Shown here: one piece after another, positions 31,562-43,900 of the stretch
Numbering within the stretch: the stretch's first letter is position 1
How the letters are laid out: each line of letters begins with the position of its first letter
DNA from: Cornus controversa
Lineage: Eukaryota > Streptophyta > Magnoliopsida > Cornales > Cornaceae
Assembly: GCA_026545225.1 (NCBI GenBank)
Contig: CM048845.1
Coordinates: forward strand, 32,788,501 to 32,852,500
Direction: 5' to 3'
Length of the DNA stretch: 64,000 nucleotides
Notes under the pieces: model-generated
Told to the model about the DNA's origin: nothing
Seen by the model: the letters and a program-made list of their open reading frames with translations, nothing else
Databases searched by the model: none
Program-made: the position numbers and the translations under genes

Positions 31562-32959
31562 TGATAAGTAATGAATATTGCATATTCAATGCCCTTAAAT
31601 TATATAAATTAGTGTCTTAGTAATATTTATTTCATGTTTTTATTAATAATTTTAATCTTTTAGGATTTCAGGTGGTTAAGGGTAATTATAATTAATAATG
31701 GTGCAATTGGGTTATAGATGGTGTTAGGCCTATTCACATTGAAGATTGGGCCAATTCAGGCCTAAAAAGTCTTGGACCTATTTCGGTATTCAGACCATAT
31801 CTCTGTACACGATTGTCAAAACGACCCAAACTCCGCGTGGGTTGAAGGAAATTCAATTCTGCACAATTTCATATTTCACGAAAATTTCCTAAAACGGACG
31901 TTTTCATCAACTTTCTGCCCTATTTGCGCAGCTGCCACTTTTTGGGCGCAAATGCCACTTTGTGAGGAGCAAGTGCCATTCTCTTATGCGCACTTGCCAC
32001 TTTGGTAAGGCCAGGTGTCCCGTTGGGTTGTTTTCGCAAAGTAAAAATGACAAAACGAAAAAAACTAGGGTATTCTGGAGGGAGAAGCAGAGAGAGATAT
32101 ATAGAGGCGATTCGTGACGATACGGGCAAGACGACGACAACTTCATCATCGTTCAAGCCTGGACCTCCGATCATGAGCGGCTAAACACCATTCCGGGGAA
32201 GTGATGTAACCCTAACCTGTCTTTCAATGTTTTAGTTTGTATTTTAATTTGGGAATTATTTATTTTGTGCATTAATTGTATAACTAAGACATAAACAACA
32301 GCTGTGCTGTTAGTTTTAATTTGAATGAATTTATTGCATATTTAATTTTGTTCTTGTAGAATGAATGCAAGTTTGCAGTGATTTAGGTTTAGTCTTTTCA
32401 ACTTCTGTGATTTTGTTAAGACAGGTTATACAATAGTTTTCACATATCATTCAATTTAGAGTTTTTATAATTCGTGCTAAGCGAAGATGGGTTATCATAT
32501 CATTAGTTAATCAGATGTATAGGCCATGCTAAGCGAAGACGAGTTATGCTTAATTGTATGTTGAATGAATTCTCTTGATAGAATTGAATTTGGCTTGTAG
32601 CCATTCTTTTCTGAATGCATAGATTAAACGTCCCAAATTAGTACAATTGTCATTGTCAGAAGGTTAGTGGTGAAGTCAATTCCCAGGACCCTCTATCTCC
32701 AGTATCCATCATTTATTTATGTTATTTAATTTCATCAACTTAATTTAAAAACAAAACAAATTCTCTTTCAATTAAATTAGACAAGATCTTGATAGCTTAA
32801 CAACACAACCAATGCAGTCTCTGTGGGTTCGACCCCTACTCACCACTTTACTAATTTTAGTAGAGTATTTGTAGGGTTTTATAAATTCTTTTTTTGTCGA
32901 GGTGTAAAACAACGACGACACTATTACATAATATTTTATTGTGTTTTGCACGTCGAACA
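31562..32959 (+). repeat. 3' LTR of element B, 1398 bp
   Basis: TGATAAGTAATG to CACGTCGAACA, followed by target copy GTGTG (32960-32964). Differences from the 5' LTR are a few single bases and short run-length changes. Confidence 0.96.
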
Positions 32960-32964
32960 GTGTG

Positions 32965-34289
32965 CTTATGCATATGAGTGTGAGGTAAGTTAAGATTATA
33001 CCTACAATGTGCTCAAGGAGAAACTTAAATTCATACTCACAATACTTTGCTTGTCTGGACAGAGTTGAATGATCTTAATTGAGAAATTTACAGACACCAT
33101 TTATTCTCTTTAGCATCTGGACATCAACCCACCATGTGGAACACTACCCAAATCAACATAAACTTCCTCATCAGTAACAACCTAAATGTCACTGCCGAGC
33201 ACCACCCAAACCAAAGAAAAACTAAACAAATGTTTGATTTTCACAACTCGTCTTCAAGAGTTGAGTGGGCCTCCCAAGCTATAGTAGGAATTGCGAATTC
33301 TTTATGTCCAGAAGGTCCTATTGAATAGTAAATCCGATCTAACTCACTGTCGATGCCTTTGATTCAAAAGATGATACATTCGGATAGTGGATAGACATCC
33401 AATGTCTGAGTTTGGTGAGGTGACTTGTTGTCGATCGACGACGACTATAGCAATTTCAGTGTGACAAAATCGATGTTTTTGGTGGCACTGTGTCGGTCAA
33501 GCCTTGCCTGCTCTCACCTCAGTTTATCTCTACACTGCCCTGTTTCACTCACAGTTTCTTCTTTTTGCACACAATCACATAACATGAATGTTTCTCCAAT
33601 TTTTAACTCATCGTAAAGAAATTTCATGAACACTTTTCTCTTTTCTCATTTTGTTTTCTCTTCTTTCCCTCTGTTCTTCTCTTACTCTCTCGGTTATTCT
33701 CTATCTACTTTGTTCTTATCTCATTTTTCTCTATCAGTGCCTCTCCCTTTTTTTTTTTCATCTATCAACCTTATCATCTATATGTTAAAAATCAATAAGA
33801 AACAAGTCCCAAAGTTTAAGAAAATTTCATTATCAAATTTGGGTCAAAATAGGACTTAACAATACAAAATTCGCTAGACCAGAAGCATGGACCGGTCCAG
33901 CCTTAACCTTGGACCAGTCCAGGCTTCTGCCTATCAAAAACCAAACTCTTAAGACCTCTTGGACCGGTCTAGGGATTTACTAGACTACTTTAACCTTGAA
34001 TATTTTTGTTTTTTGCTTAAAAGCCCCTTTATTCCAGGTTGGAACCTCTCAGTTTGAAATATATATGTTCTCACCATTTTACCTGGACTACATGACTCTC
34101 ATATGTGATCATGATGTCCTCATGCAATCGGAACCATCTCGAATTTAGACCATTGAAGAGCACTTGCATGGTTGGTGTAAAACTTCATGCTCAGTCTGAG
34201 ACTTCAATTACATGATCAATGAAAAGAATATAAACTAAAGAATACATATCGACCATATTAAGTTTTGACACCGAAGATTGCCAATTACA
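32965..34289 (-). repeat. Old LTR-like repeat, right part, with GGACCGGTCC motifs
   Basis: Flank of element B on the right. Positions 32965-33120 continue the similarity to 53060-53200. Positions 33890-33975 contain GGACCGGTCC and close variants three times, as in the LTR at 56920-58227. The right end CCAATTACA (34281-34289) matches the outer end of that LTR, next to the phrase TTTTGACACCGAAG. The short hydrophobic frame at 33626-33859 is a T-rich run, not a gene. Confidence 0.5.
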
Positions 34290-35064
34290 AAAATATACGT
34301 CACATAAGTTGTGCATCATTCGGGGTATTGCTAGCATAATAGATCACATAGGGTGCTTTATCAACTCTTTGTCCTAAAACAGCCTCAACTGCATAATCCA
34401 ATTCATTGCACATGATCTCAAAAGGTAGGTTCCAATCAGGCCGGCGGATTATGGGTGTAGTGGTGAGGGTTGGCTTTAATTACTCAAAAGCAGAGTGACA
34501 TGCATCTATAAACTCAAATGGTGCATACTTAGCTAAAAGATTGGTCAAAGGTCTTGCTATCTTACTGAAATCTTTGATGAAATGCCTATAGAACCCAACA
34601 TGACCTAGGAAAGCTTGAATATCACGAACAATTTTGGGAATAAGTAGATTTGAGATGAGGTTAACTTTTGTTTTATCTACCTCAATTCTCCCACTATAAA
34701 TATTATGACCTAGGACAATTCCCTTTCTTACCATGAAGTGACATTTTTTCCAATTAAGAACCAGGTTAGTGTCATAACAACATTGAAGCACTAGAGTAAG
34801 ATGGTGCAGGTATTACTTAAAAGATGAACCAATGATAGAGAAGTCATCCATGAAGACTTTTAGAAATTTATCAACCATGTCGTGAAAGATACTCATCATG
34901 TACATCTGAAACATGGTGGGTGCATTGCATAAGCCAAATGGTATGCAACGATAAGCATATGTGCTGGATAGACAGGTGAAAATTGTCTTGTCTTGGTCAT
35001 TGGGGTGGATAGGAATGTGGTTATAGCCAGAGTAACCATCTTAAAAGCAATAGTATCTCTGACC
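34290..35064 (-). pseudogene. RT/RNase H remnant of element F (left part)
   Basis: Read on the minus strand it gives an RT end (FMDDFSIIGSSF-like near 34850, LVLNWKKCHFMVRKGIVLGH, VGFYRHFIKDFSKIARPL) and then the start of RNase H (CNELDYAVEAVLGQ-like near 34390). It is an Athila-related pol, older than the element C inserted in it, with stops in every frame. It stops abruptly at about 34290 against an LTR end. The right half of the gene continues at 50375. Confidence 0.8.
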
Positions 35065-35069
35065 AGCTA
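35065..35069. other. Target-site duplication of element C, left copy (AGCTA)
   Basis: AGCTA occurs here and at 50375-50379, directly outside the two LTRs. Joining the flanks restores the RT reading of element F. Confidence 0.93.
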
Positions 35070-38000
35070 TGTGATGACCCGATTTTTTTTTTTTAATTAT
35101 AATTATGGGTCGGTAACTTTTAAGCATGATTAATTGTTTGATAACATGCTTAGTGAACTTAAATGATCTCCTTATGTCTCTTTATGTTTTGGCTTGGGCG
35201 TGGGACCGAAATGGGTTCGGGTGACCCGGGAAAAATAACTATGGACTCTAGAAAGTGTCGTGGGGGTATGGATGTAAGTTTAAGGACTTAAGTGAAGTTT
35301 TAGAAAAAGAGGAAAGGCTAGTTTGCGAATAAGTGCAAATGACCCATAACAAGGAACAAATAAGGAGAGGTGGAGGGTTTAGTTGCAAAGGGCCAAATAT
35401 ATTATACATATATGATATATACATGGAAAAAAAGAGGGGAAAATTAAATTTTTCACTCCTCTCTCTCTCTCTCTTGGCCGGCTCTACCACTCTCTCTCTA
35501 CAAGTTCTCTTCTCCCCTTCTCTCTAAGTTTTGAGGGCCTAAAAGTGAGATTTGAGGGTAAAGCCAAGAATTAAAGTTGTTCTCCTCACTCTCCTCTTCG
35601 ATTTAATCAATGGAAAGTTGCTGTTGGAGGAGTTTGAAGCTTGGTGAAATTTGGGTCTTCCACTTCTAAGCTTGGATTTTGAGGTAGGGGTTCTCCTTCT
35701 CTTCTACTTGTTGATTCTAGGATTTTGGGTGAAGATGGAAGGTATAGGTTGTGTTTTGCATGTTTTGTGGTAGTGAGAGGGGAGGGATGGATGTGTTCTA
35801 CTTCTCTTGAGTTCCTTTTCCTTGCAAAATAGTGTACCTTGTGTTGAGTATAACATGTGGGTTCAATGTGCATAAATTGAGAAATTGTGAGTATGTATGA
35901 TTATATGCTCAATTTGGGGTATATGTGATAAATGTGAAATGTATGACATGTTGATGTGATTATATGTGAAATGAGTGATGATTAAATGCATGTGAGCTCT
36001 ATGTGCTAAATTTATACATTTAGTGTGGTATGAGAAAAATATACTAAATTTTGGAGTTGCATGCATATGAGAGGTTATATGCATGAGTTATTCATATATA
36101 TGCTATGTGTGGTGTTATGAAGATGAAATGCATGCTATGTTCCTTTATAACTAGAGAATGCATTGTGAAACATGAATTTTGAGTGCTTGATTACAATATA
36201 TTCGAAATGCATATATGGGCCGTTGTGAGGAAACGGGAAAAATGGTCTATATTAGGTGTTGGTCAATTATGCTCGGTGACGGTGCTGACATGGACTAATC
36301 ACCTTGAGCCACTCAATGATTCGGTGACGGTGCTGATATGGACTAATCACCTTAAATTCAATTATGCTCAGTGGCAGTGCTGACATGGACTAACCACTTT
36401 GAGCCGCGTAACACTCGGTGACGGTGCTGATATGGTCTAATTACCTTGAGTAACCAAATATGTGGTGACGGTGCTGATATGGTCTAATCACCAATGGGTA
36501 AAGTAAAATATTACCCCAAAAGTATGTCGTTGGCGGAGTGGGCCAAAGTCGGGAGACGGTTGTGAGAGGTGTCCCAAGTTATATGGTTGGTCAAAAACCA
36601 TGTTAGGGTACCGGGTTGAGTCCTAGAGAGGAACGAGGGTATGTCATTGCTTTCATTTTAAATTATGAAGCATGATACACGTGTTTAATGCATTCTTATT
36701 TATATATGCATCGCTTGTGAATGAACATGGCATATGTTGAATGATACATGAAATGTGGTGACATGCATTCATGTAGGTCGTGTCGAGTCGGCACTTAGGG
36801 GGGTTGGGGTATCTCTACTGAGCCGTAGTGGTGCTCACCCCTTTATTCTAAATTTTTTACAGATAAGGCGCCAATGATGGATGGGACTTGAGTGTCCAAG
36901 TGGAATTTTAGTTATATTTTGCTACATTTTGGATATTTGTACATTTGGCTATCTGTGCCGGCTTGTGGCATGGTAATGATCTAGTTGTAGTCATGGTAGA
37001 ATTCGTTGCATTTTGAACCTTATGTATGAATTCTTGTAATGACTATAAACTTGGAAAATCATATGAATGATACGTGCTTCTTGAGGAAAGTGTATGTGTT
37101 GGAAAAGTATGGCACTATAGAACTATTTTTCTCTTGGATCATGATTTCTTGTATGGATAATTATCTGTTAATGGATTATGGAATACATGTATGCATGAGT
37201 TTTTGAATGAAGATGATAGGAAAAATTGATGGAATTACATTTCAGATGTGAAATGCATGTTGTGTGAATATACTTGATGACCATTAAGGTATTAGAGTAG
37301 CCATTGGGGGGACACGTGCCCAAAAGTGTCCATTTTGAGTTTATGGCATGGATGAAATTTATGTGTATTGAAGGATAATTGTATTAGCTTCAATTTGATA
37401 GGTCATGGGCCTTGTTTGGATATAAAATGAGGAAGATATGCATGTTTTAGTGCAAGGGTTTAATTTCCGACCCATAGTCATTGATTTGGATATAACTCAG
37501 GTTTTGCTTGGTATTTTTAGATGATTCTAATTGGGTTGGATTCTAGACATGTTGAGAATCATCCATGCCAAATTTCGGGTCAAACGGACTTATAGATTGT
37601 GAGATATTCGAATTTGAAGTTAGGGTGAAGTTGTAGTTAAATTGGTGTTGCAAAAATTCGCCAGGGATTTACGGCGATCGATCGCCCTCTTTTTCGGCGA
37701 TCGATCGCCCCTGTAAAAGCCAAAAATCTGGCCTCGGTCGACCTTGGGCGATCGATCCCCCTTTTACAGCATGCACTATTCAAATAGTGTTTTGTCCAAC
37801 TTCAAAGAGGCATATCTCCTTCGTTTCAAATCGGATTTCGATGATTCTTTTTTTGAAATTGTATATTTTTAAACCCTCTTTCCAATGATTTCATTTTCAC
37901 ACATTGATTATAAACTCACAAGGAGTTATGTGTTCGTATTTGTGGGTTGGAAGCATTCAAAGGGTTTTTTGGTTGAGGCCATTGAGGTTAGGTGATGTTG

Positions 38001-38148
38001 ACTTGTGCATAGGTAATTACAAGTGGGTGACTAGGCTTTCGTGGTAATGAAAGGTTAAGATGGTCCATTAGGAATTAATGGATAGGTTCACACTCGGGAT
38101 TCGAGTCGATCCGGGGGAGTCTCGAGGTCCGGATTCCGGGGCGTGACA
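35070..38148 (+). repeat. 5' LTR of Tekay-type element C, 3079 bp
   Basis: It starts TGTGATGACCCG and ends GGGGCGTGACA. It is matched over its length by 47273-50374, with scattered substitutions and small indels (for example a GGTCAATT duplication only in the 3' copy). It contains a TATA-like stretch near 35398-35425, a CT-rich run near 35456-35525, a five-unit tandem repeat (36271-36492) and the GGCGATCGATCGCC cassette (37672-37768). Apparent ORFs inside it occur in both LTRs and are non-coding. Confidence 0.95.
36271..36492 (+). repeat. Five-unit tandem repeat in the 5' LTR of element C
   Basis: Units of about 40-50 bp share the core GGTGACGGTGCTGATATGG followed by CTAATCACC. Five copies occur here and five at about 48491-48712 in the 3' LTR. 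Inside each unit GGTGA and TCACC can pair, so every unit can fold as a hairpin. Confidence 0.85.
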
Positions 38149-38151
38149 GAA

Positions 38152-38163
38152 TGGTATCAGAGC
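38152..38163 (+). promoter_or_regulatory. Primer binding site, initiator tRNA-Met type (element C)
   Basis: TGGTATCAGAGC, 3 bp after the LTR end, is the standard site of plant chromoviruses. Confidence 0.95.
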
Positions 38164-38408
38164 TCTAGGTTAGAATACCTAGGGGTGATGGGTGATGGTT
38201 ATATCACATGTGAATTGAGAAGGTTGGATTCACATGAATGTTTAGACCTTAACTGGAGATTGCTTATGTGGAACTTGAATTATGCTTACGCTTTTTTGGC
38301 ATGCTTTTGTGGATTGAATTGACTTGGCGTGTGTAGGCATGATGGAAATGATGTAATAAGAGTATATTCCTTAATTCTAAATTTTTCTTCTTGTGGTGCA
38401 TATAGCAA

Positions 38409-39588
38409 AATGCCTCCAAGGAGAGCGCGAGACGTAGGCGCTGATGCTCCTCAGGAACCAAATGATGGAACGCAGTTTATGCGTGATATGGCAAACACAA
38501 TGAGGCGGATGGCTAGGGAAGCTAGAGAAGAGGAGGTTCAGGCATTGCCTAGGGTTACCTTGAGCTGCCAAATGGTTGCAATGAAAGAATATGTGAAATT
38601 TAAGCCGCATACTTTTGATGGTGCACGTGACCCACTAGTGGCGGAGGGTTGGATAGATCAGACACATAAGCTCATGGTTGCTCTTGCAATCGATGAGGAC
38701 TTGAAAGTGGGAATAGCAGCTCTTCACTTGCAAGGGGAAGCGGATCGGTGGTGGCAGTTCATCGGGAATACCCACGACATTGAGACTATGGACTGGGAGG
38801 CCTTTAAGGGTTTATTCTTCGATAAGTTCTTTCCAACGTCGGTGAGAGACCGGATGAGGCAAGAATTTATAGACTTAGTCCAAGGGGATTTAGACGTTAT
38901 GGGGTAAGAGACCAAATTTATCTCATTAGCTCATTTTGCCCCAGAGATGGTAGCTAATGAAGAGCTAAAGGTGAAAAAGTTCGTGAAGGGATTGAAAACC
39001 TCAATCAGGAAGAGGGTGTCCATCTTGGGCTTGAGGACCTATAGTGATGTGGTTGATAGAGCCTTAGTGGTTGAGGAAGATGACAGAGACACCCAAAGGA
39101 TATGGGAGTCTAAACAGCAAGCGAAGAGTGCGGGGGCCTCTTCGGGTAGCCAAGGACGGAAGAGGAACAGGGAAGGCAGGTCCAGTTTTTAGGGGCAGCA
39201 GCAAGCTCGCCTGGTACCTTCATTGGCCTTGCCTACCAGATCTTTAAGATCTTCTGCGGAGTGCTATAATTGCCATCAAATTGGCCACTACAGTAGGGAG
39301 TGCCCACAGGGTCATGCAGTAACACCCATGCCTGCAGGAACAGCCAGAGAAAAGGTATGCTACTACTGTAAGCAGCCTGGACATATGAAATTCAGTTGCC
39401 CGCTTAGACAGGGGACACTGAGTGGTGCAGGGTCTCAGCAGAGGGCTGGGCAGATAACTACAGCTCAGTCTGGCTTTAGAACTTTACCACCGTCTCAGCC
39501 AGCACAGTCAGCTCAGGGATCTCGGGTAGCGAGGGGTCCTACACCTGCTTTGAGTCAGCAATCAGGGTTACAGGGGACTGGTCAGTAG
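38409..39588 (+). pseudogene. Gag of element C, with two zinc knuckles
   Basis: It starts MPPRRARDVGADAPQEPNDG at 38409, ~260 bp after the PBS. The capsid region follows (FDGARDPLVAEGWIDQTHKL, ALHLQGEADRWWQF, FKGLFFDKFFPTSVRDRMRQ, and later FVKGLKTSIRKRVSILGL). The nucleocapsid has two intact CX2CX4HX4C knuckles (CYNCHQIGHYSREC and CYYCKQPGHMKFSC). The same frame runs through three stops: TAA 38905-38907, TAG 39190-39192 and TAG 39586-39588. Without them gag would run straight into protease. Confidence 0.9.
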
Positions 39589-39600
39589 TCACGGGGCCAT

Positions 39601-40620
39601 GTGTTCACACTTGCTCCTGCAGAGGACATACTGGGACCGTCAGTGGTCAGAGGTATTTTCTTAGTTTCTAGCTCATGGGCTAGGGTGTTGATAGATTCAG
39701 GTGCATCACATTCATTCATATCCATTGCATTTGCTTGTGCCTTGGGGCTAAGGGTGTCATCACTGGAGTCACCATTGTCCATTGATACACCAGTTGGGGG
39801 TAGGGTTACCCTGGATAGAGTATGTCAGTCTTATGAGATCGAGGTTGCTGGGCGTCGACTAGTGTTCGACTTTGTGCTACTAGATATGACCACTTTTGAT
39901 GTCATTCTGGGTATGGACTGGCTATCTACATTTAGAGCCACGATGGATTGTCTCCGTAGGAGAGTGACAGTGTGCGCACCTGAGGGTGATTGTTTTTATT
40001 TTGTGGGGGAGCGGGATGATTTCTATGTTCCATCTCTGCTTGGTTCAGGTGTGAGGGACGGGGTTGGATATTTCCTAGCTAGCTTATTAGCCGAGGAGGA
40101 TGAAATTATGACTAGTGGAGGATTTCCACCGGTGGTTAGAGAGTTTGTGGATGTGTTTCCGGGGGACTTGACAGAGTTACCTCCGATGAGAGACGTGGTG
40201 TTTAGCATTGATCTTGCTCCTTGTACTACACTTATCTCTATGGCACTGTACCGGATGGCACCGGCAGAGTTGAGGGAGTTGAAAGATCAGTTGCAGGAGT
40301 TATTGGACAAGGGATTTGTACGACCTAGTACATCACCTTAGGGAGCTCCGGTCCTATTTGCTAAAAAGAAGGACAGATCTTTACGGTTATACATTGACTA
40401 TCGTAAGTTGAACCAAGCAACGATTAAGAACAAGTATCCTTTACCAAGGATAGACGATTTGTTTGACGAGCTCAAGGGTTCGACTTGTTTTTCAAAGATC
40501 GACTTGAGGTCGGGGTATTACCAGTTGAGGGTAAGGGAAGAGGACATTCCAAAGACAGCCTTTCGGACTAGGTATGGCCACTATGAGTTTCTAGTGATGC
40601 CATTTGGATTAACGAACGCA
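39601..40620 (+). pseudogene. Protease and N-terminal half of RT (element C), split by CACTA
   Basis: The protease motif VLIDSGASHSFIS lies at ~39690 and FDVILGMDWL follows at ~39900. RT begins near 40140 (FVDVFPGDLTELPP), then a TAG at 40339-40341 in a position where the family has Trp (TGG). Next come [14 protein letters not shown], motif A in [13 protein letters not shown] and VMPFGLTNA at 40620, where the CACTA element interrupts. RT resumes in the same frame at 44824 after one extra copy of GCA. Catalytic residues of protease and of RT motif A are intact. Confidence 0.92.
40618..40620. other. 3-bp target duplication of the CACTA element, left copy (GCA)
   Basis: GCA here and at 44821-44823. 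Removing the element and one GCA joins the RT coding sequence without a gap (LTNA then PAAFMDLMN), which proves the boundaries. Confidence 0.95.
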
Positions 40621-40639
40621 CACTACACGAAAATTGGCT

Positions 40640-40900
40640 TTTTATGGCGGGCAAAAAAGGCTTCTACGACGGTTTTGGCCCGTCGTGGTATCCGGTGTCG
40701 TAGTTGCTGAAGGACTTTCTACCATGGGCACAGCCCGTGGTGGTAAGTTACTTTCTACCATGGGCTTCAGCCCGTGGTAGAAAGTATTATTTTTAACCAC
40801 GGGCCCAGCCCGTGGTAGAAAGTATACTTTCTACAACAGGCACAGCCCGTGGTAGAAAGTACTTTCTACCACGGGCTGTGCCCGCCGTAGAAGGTGTAAT
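40640..40900. repeat. Left subterminal inverted-repeat array of the CACTA element
   Basis: The motif ACTTTCTACCACGGGC and its complement GCCCGTGGTAGAAAGT alternate about ten times with small variation. Neighbouring motifs form hairpins with 0-5 nt between the GGGC and GCCC halves. The mirror array is at 44560-44790. Confidence 0.88.
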
Positions 40901-43900
40901 TTTTTTTAAAAAAAATATTTGTCTGCTTATACATTATTTCCAACCAAATTACACCCAAAGCCTGCACAACCAATATCACTCACCAGCCTTCCAACCAAAC
41001 AACAAAAATTTAGACACTTCAATCTCAATCTACAATGGTCCATATACACTCCATACAAAAATCCAACTTAACTTTGTATAAATAAAGAATTCATCCACAA
41101 CATACAGAACTCAATGGAAATTTTCTGATACAATCTGAAATTATATAAACAAAAATTGTAATAAAAAAATATAAAAGGAACTATTACCAGGCTAAAAGAG
41201 AGCAACAAACATGATTGTCATGTATTTGCTAGACTTTAGTTTTTATCAAAATATCTTCTTGCCTTGAAAAAAAAAAAAAAAAGAGACCTGCGCATACCCG
41301 AATCTGAAAATAAATTAATAATACATGTAAACATCAATTTCCACAAAATTACTTGTATTTTCATTCTATCAAAGCAGCTATAAACTAGCTAGTATTTTCA
41401 TTCTATCAAAGTAGGGGATATGCTAGTGTTATAGAATTGGCCATGCTATTAATACAATGTTTTAGCAAAGAGTTAAACTACTAATTCAAACATGAACTGA
41501 ACATAAAGAAACTGAACTGAAACATAAAGAAACTGCTAAACTGCTTTTAATCTAATGTTATAGAATTAAAAAATCAAGAACAAACATGAACTGAACATAA
41601 AGAAACTGAGTCACTCAACTTGATATTGACTCCACCAGTGTAGCGAAAACTAGTGACATTGACATCCACCAGGGTCCTCACTTATCTTCTGCAACATGAA
41701 ATTGGGTATTGCCAACATGAGTTCAATATCAGTCCCAATTCAGAGCTCTCAAATTTTCTGAAAACAAAATAATTATCTCAAAACACACATAATTGTGTTC
41801 CAGGTAAAGTCTTATTATTTTCCTATCTTTCATCTACCAGGATAATATTAATTGAAACATTATTTTAAAGAAAATCCAATTTCAGAGACTCAGATCCTGC
41901 TAATTAATGTTGTTGAGAAGCGTTTATATTTTAAACAATTAATTCCACATAAGTTACATTCTTATTCATATTAAACCCTACAAGTTGGCAGCATCTAAAA
42001 GACACCCGAAAAAGGTAGCACTTCATTAAATTAAGCAACAAGTTATTTGACATTGAAATCACTCCCAGAAGTAAACCAGCAGTAATAGATGGTTCAGATT
42101 TATACACACAATTATACACACACACATGCTAACACTACAACAAAATAAGCCTATAGTGACCATTATTTACTGGCAATTGAAAGAAACTATCAGCATAAAG
42201 TATGTACACCAGCCATTTATTTGAATTGCCACAACAGGGGAAAAAAGGTGTCAACAAATATCTTATTGTAGCAGTTTTATTTAGCTGTCACTAAGAGTTT
42301 ATTTTACTGTCATTAAAAGATAGTGCCAACAGTTAATATGCCAGCCAATTTGTACTCTGCTTGAATACCTTATTAAAAAAAATAGAAAAAAAAATCCCCT
42401 CCTTTGTGTTAAGTATTTCTCTTTTTCACTTTCCATTCCAATTTGCTAGGAGTGGTCTTCAAATTTTGAGCAATGTAAAATTACACCACAAAGGTCTTTA
42501 ACTAACCAGCCAACAGCTTTGATAGACACCAAAAATGTACTTGATTACTTTCATATTAGTCATCAAGGTGCCTGTTTCATACTAGCCTGACATAAGAAGT
42601 GGCTGACAATATATGTGTGTATAAATGTTTTTAACCCAATGTTCCATTCTGTTCAGTTTTTTTTTCCTGGTAAAGTCTATCCTGTTCATATTGTATTACT
42701 TGCTCCAGTTTTTTGTTGTCCATTGTTAATTTGATTGACTATATTATGGATATGTTAGTAGGACAATATCGATTCCATTAGTAGAGAGGAGCCAAATAAA
42801 GATAAATAGATTTATTTTCTTATTGTAATAATAATTTTATTATTTTTACTATATTCTTTCTCTTCTTTTTGACAATTTATAGTTGTATTAAGAAAAAGAA
42901 AAGTTATCTACAAGACGACATACCCTCCAAATACAATAAGAGGAAAACAAGAGACTAACCATTCTAGAAATGTTGTCACTTTTAAAATACAACTACTATT
43001 ATAGGCAAAAAAATAAATATAATATAGATTACAGTGGAGATGGAAGCATGCACTAATGATAACTACAACTACTATTTGTCAAAATTAATAATAAGAAAAA
43101 CTAGAAGTAACCTTCTTTTCCTGTACAATATATTATAACTTATATTACCTTTGTTTTATCTTCTTGAATGCTAATAATTTAATATTCTCGTCTACATTAT
43201 CCTAGTTGAAACTTGAAGTGGCAAATATTTTGTCAAGAAAGGTCGGGTTTGTGTCTAAGAAAATATTTTCCTGAATGTTGTGTCTAAAAAATTATGGTCC
43301 TATATAATGTGAACTGTGCTTAGATGTTAATTGATGCTTCCATATTTATTGGACTATGAATTGTAGCTTGTTAACTATAATGGAATGTGGAAATAGATTA
43401 CTGAAAGGTTGATCCATTGGGAATCCATTTTGTTAACTACAATGGACAAGTGCCAGAAGTTCATATTATTTTTAAAGTAAGCTACTTGTTTTGTACTAAT
43501 TGAAAAGGCTCTCATCTTCAACATATACAAGATCTCATACGAGTCACTTTTTAGTGCAAAACAAATACAAACACCATGAGTCAAGATAAAAGGATTACAT
43601 TTCTAAATTATTGTTATGCATTTTTTCTTTTTCTTTTTAAATATGTTTAGCTTATTTTTGCAAAATAGATATATGATTCAAAATCTGTTCTTGTAAATAA
43701 ATTTGAACATTTCATAATGTTTACACCTTATATTTTTAAGCTTTTGTTTTGGCACTATTAGAAAGCCTACTTGCGTATACTTTGTAGATTCTCATCTCTA
43801 TGGCCCTGTCTCTATAGTGCCATCAATTGCACCATCTCTAGGTAACAGTTGAAGGAGACGAATTTGGATAGGAGTTGGATTTCTAAATCAAGGTACTTTT

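Larger units (their letters stand above)
27459..32959 (+). mobile_element. Complete non-autonomous Athila-related LTR element (element B), TSD GTGTG
   Basis: About 5.5 kb: two ~1.4-kb LTRs, a tRNA-Asp PBS, one gag-like ORF, a 3' non-coding region and a polypurine tract. It is flanked by GTGTG on both sides (27454-27458 and 32960-32964). It has no protease, RT, RNase H or integrase and can only move with enzymes supplied by another element. The near-identical LTRs indicate recent insertion. It has the layout of gag-only non-autonomous elements (TR-GAG type). Confidence 0.93.

Noticed and set aside
33626-33859. Hydrophobic 77-codon frame with a signal-peptide look
   Set aside because: A T/C-rich tract inside an old LTR-like repeat, without homology elsewhere in the window.
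36241-36500. CRISPR-like regularly spaced repeats in the element C LTR
   Set aside because: The units are tandem with short degenerate spacers and lie in an LTR of a plant retrotransposon, duplicated in the other LTR. No cas genes, and a plant context.
40812-41081. 89-codon frame at the left end of the CACTA element
   Set aside because: It starts inside the subterminal hairpin array and ends in A/T-rich sequence; it has no similarity to transposase motifs.
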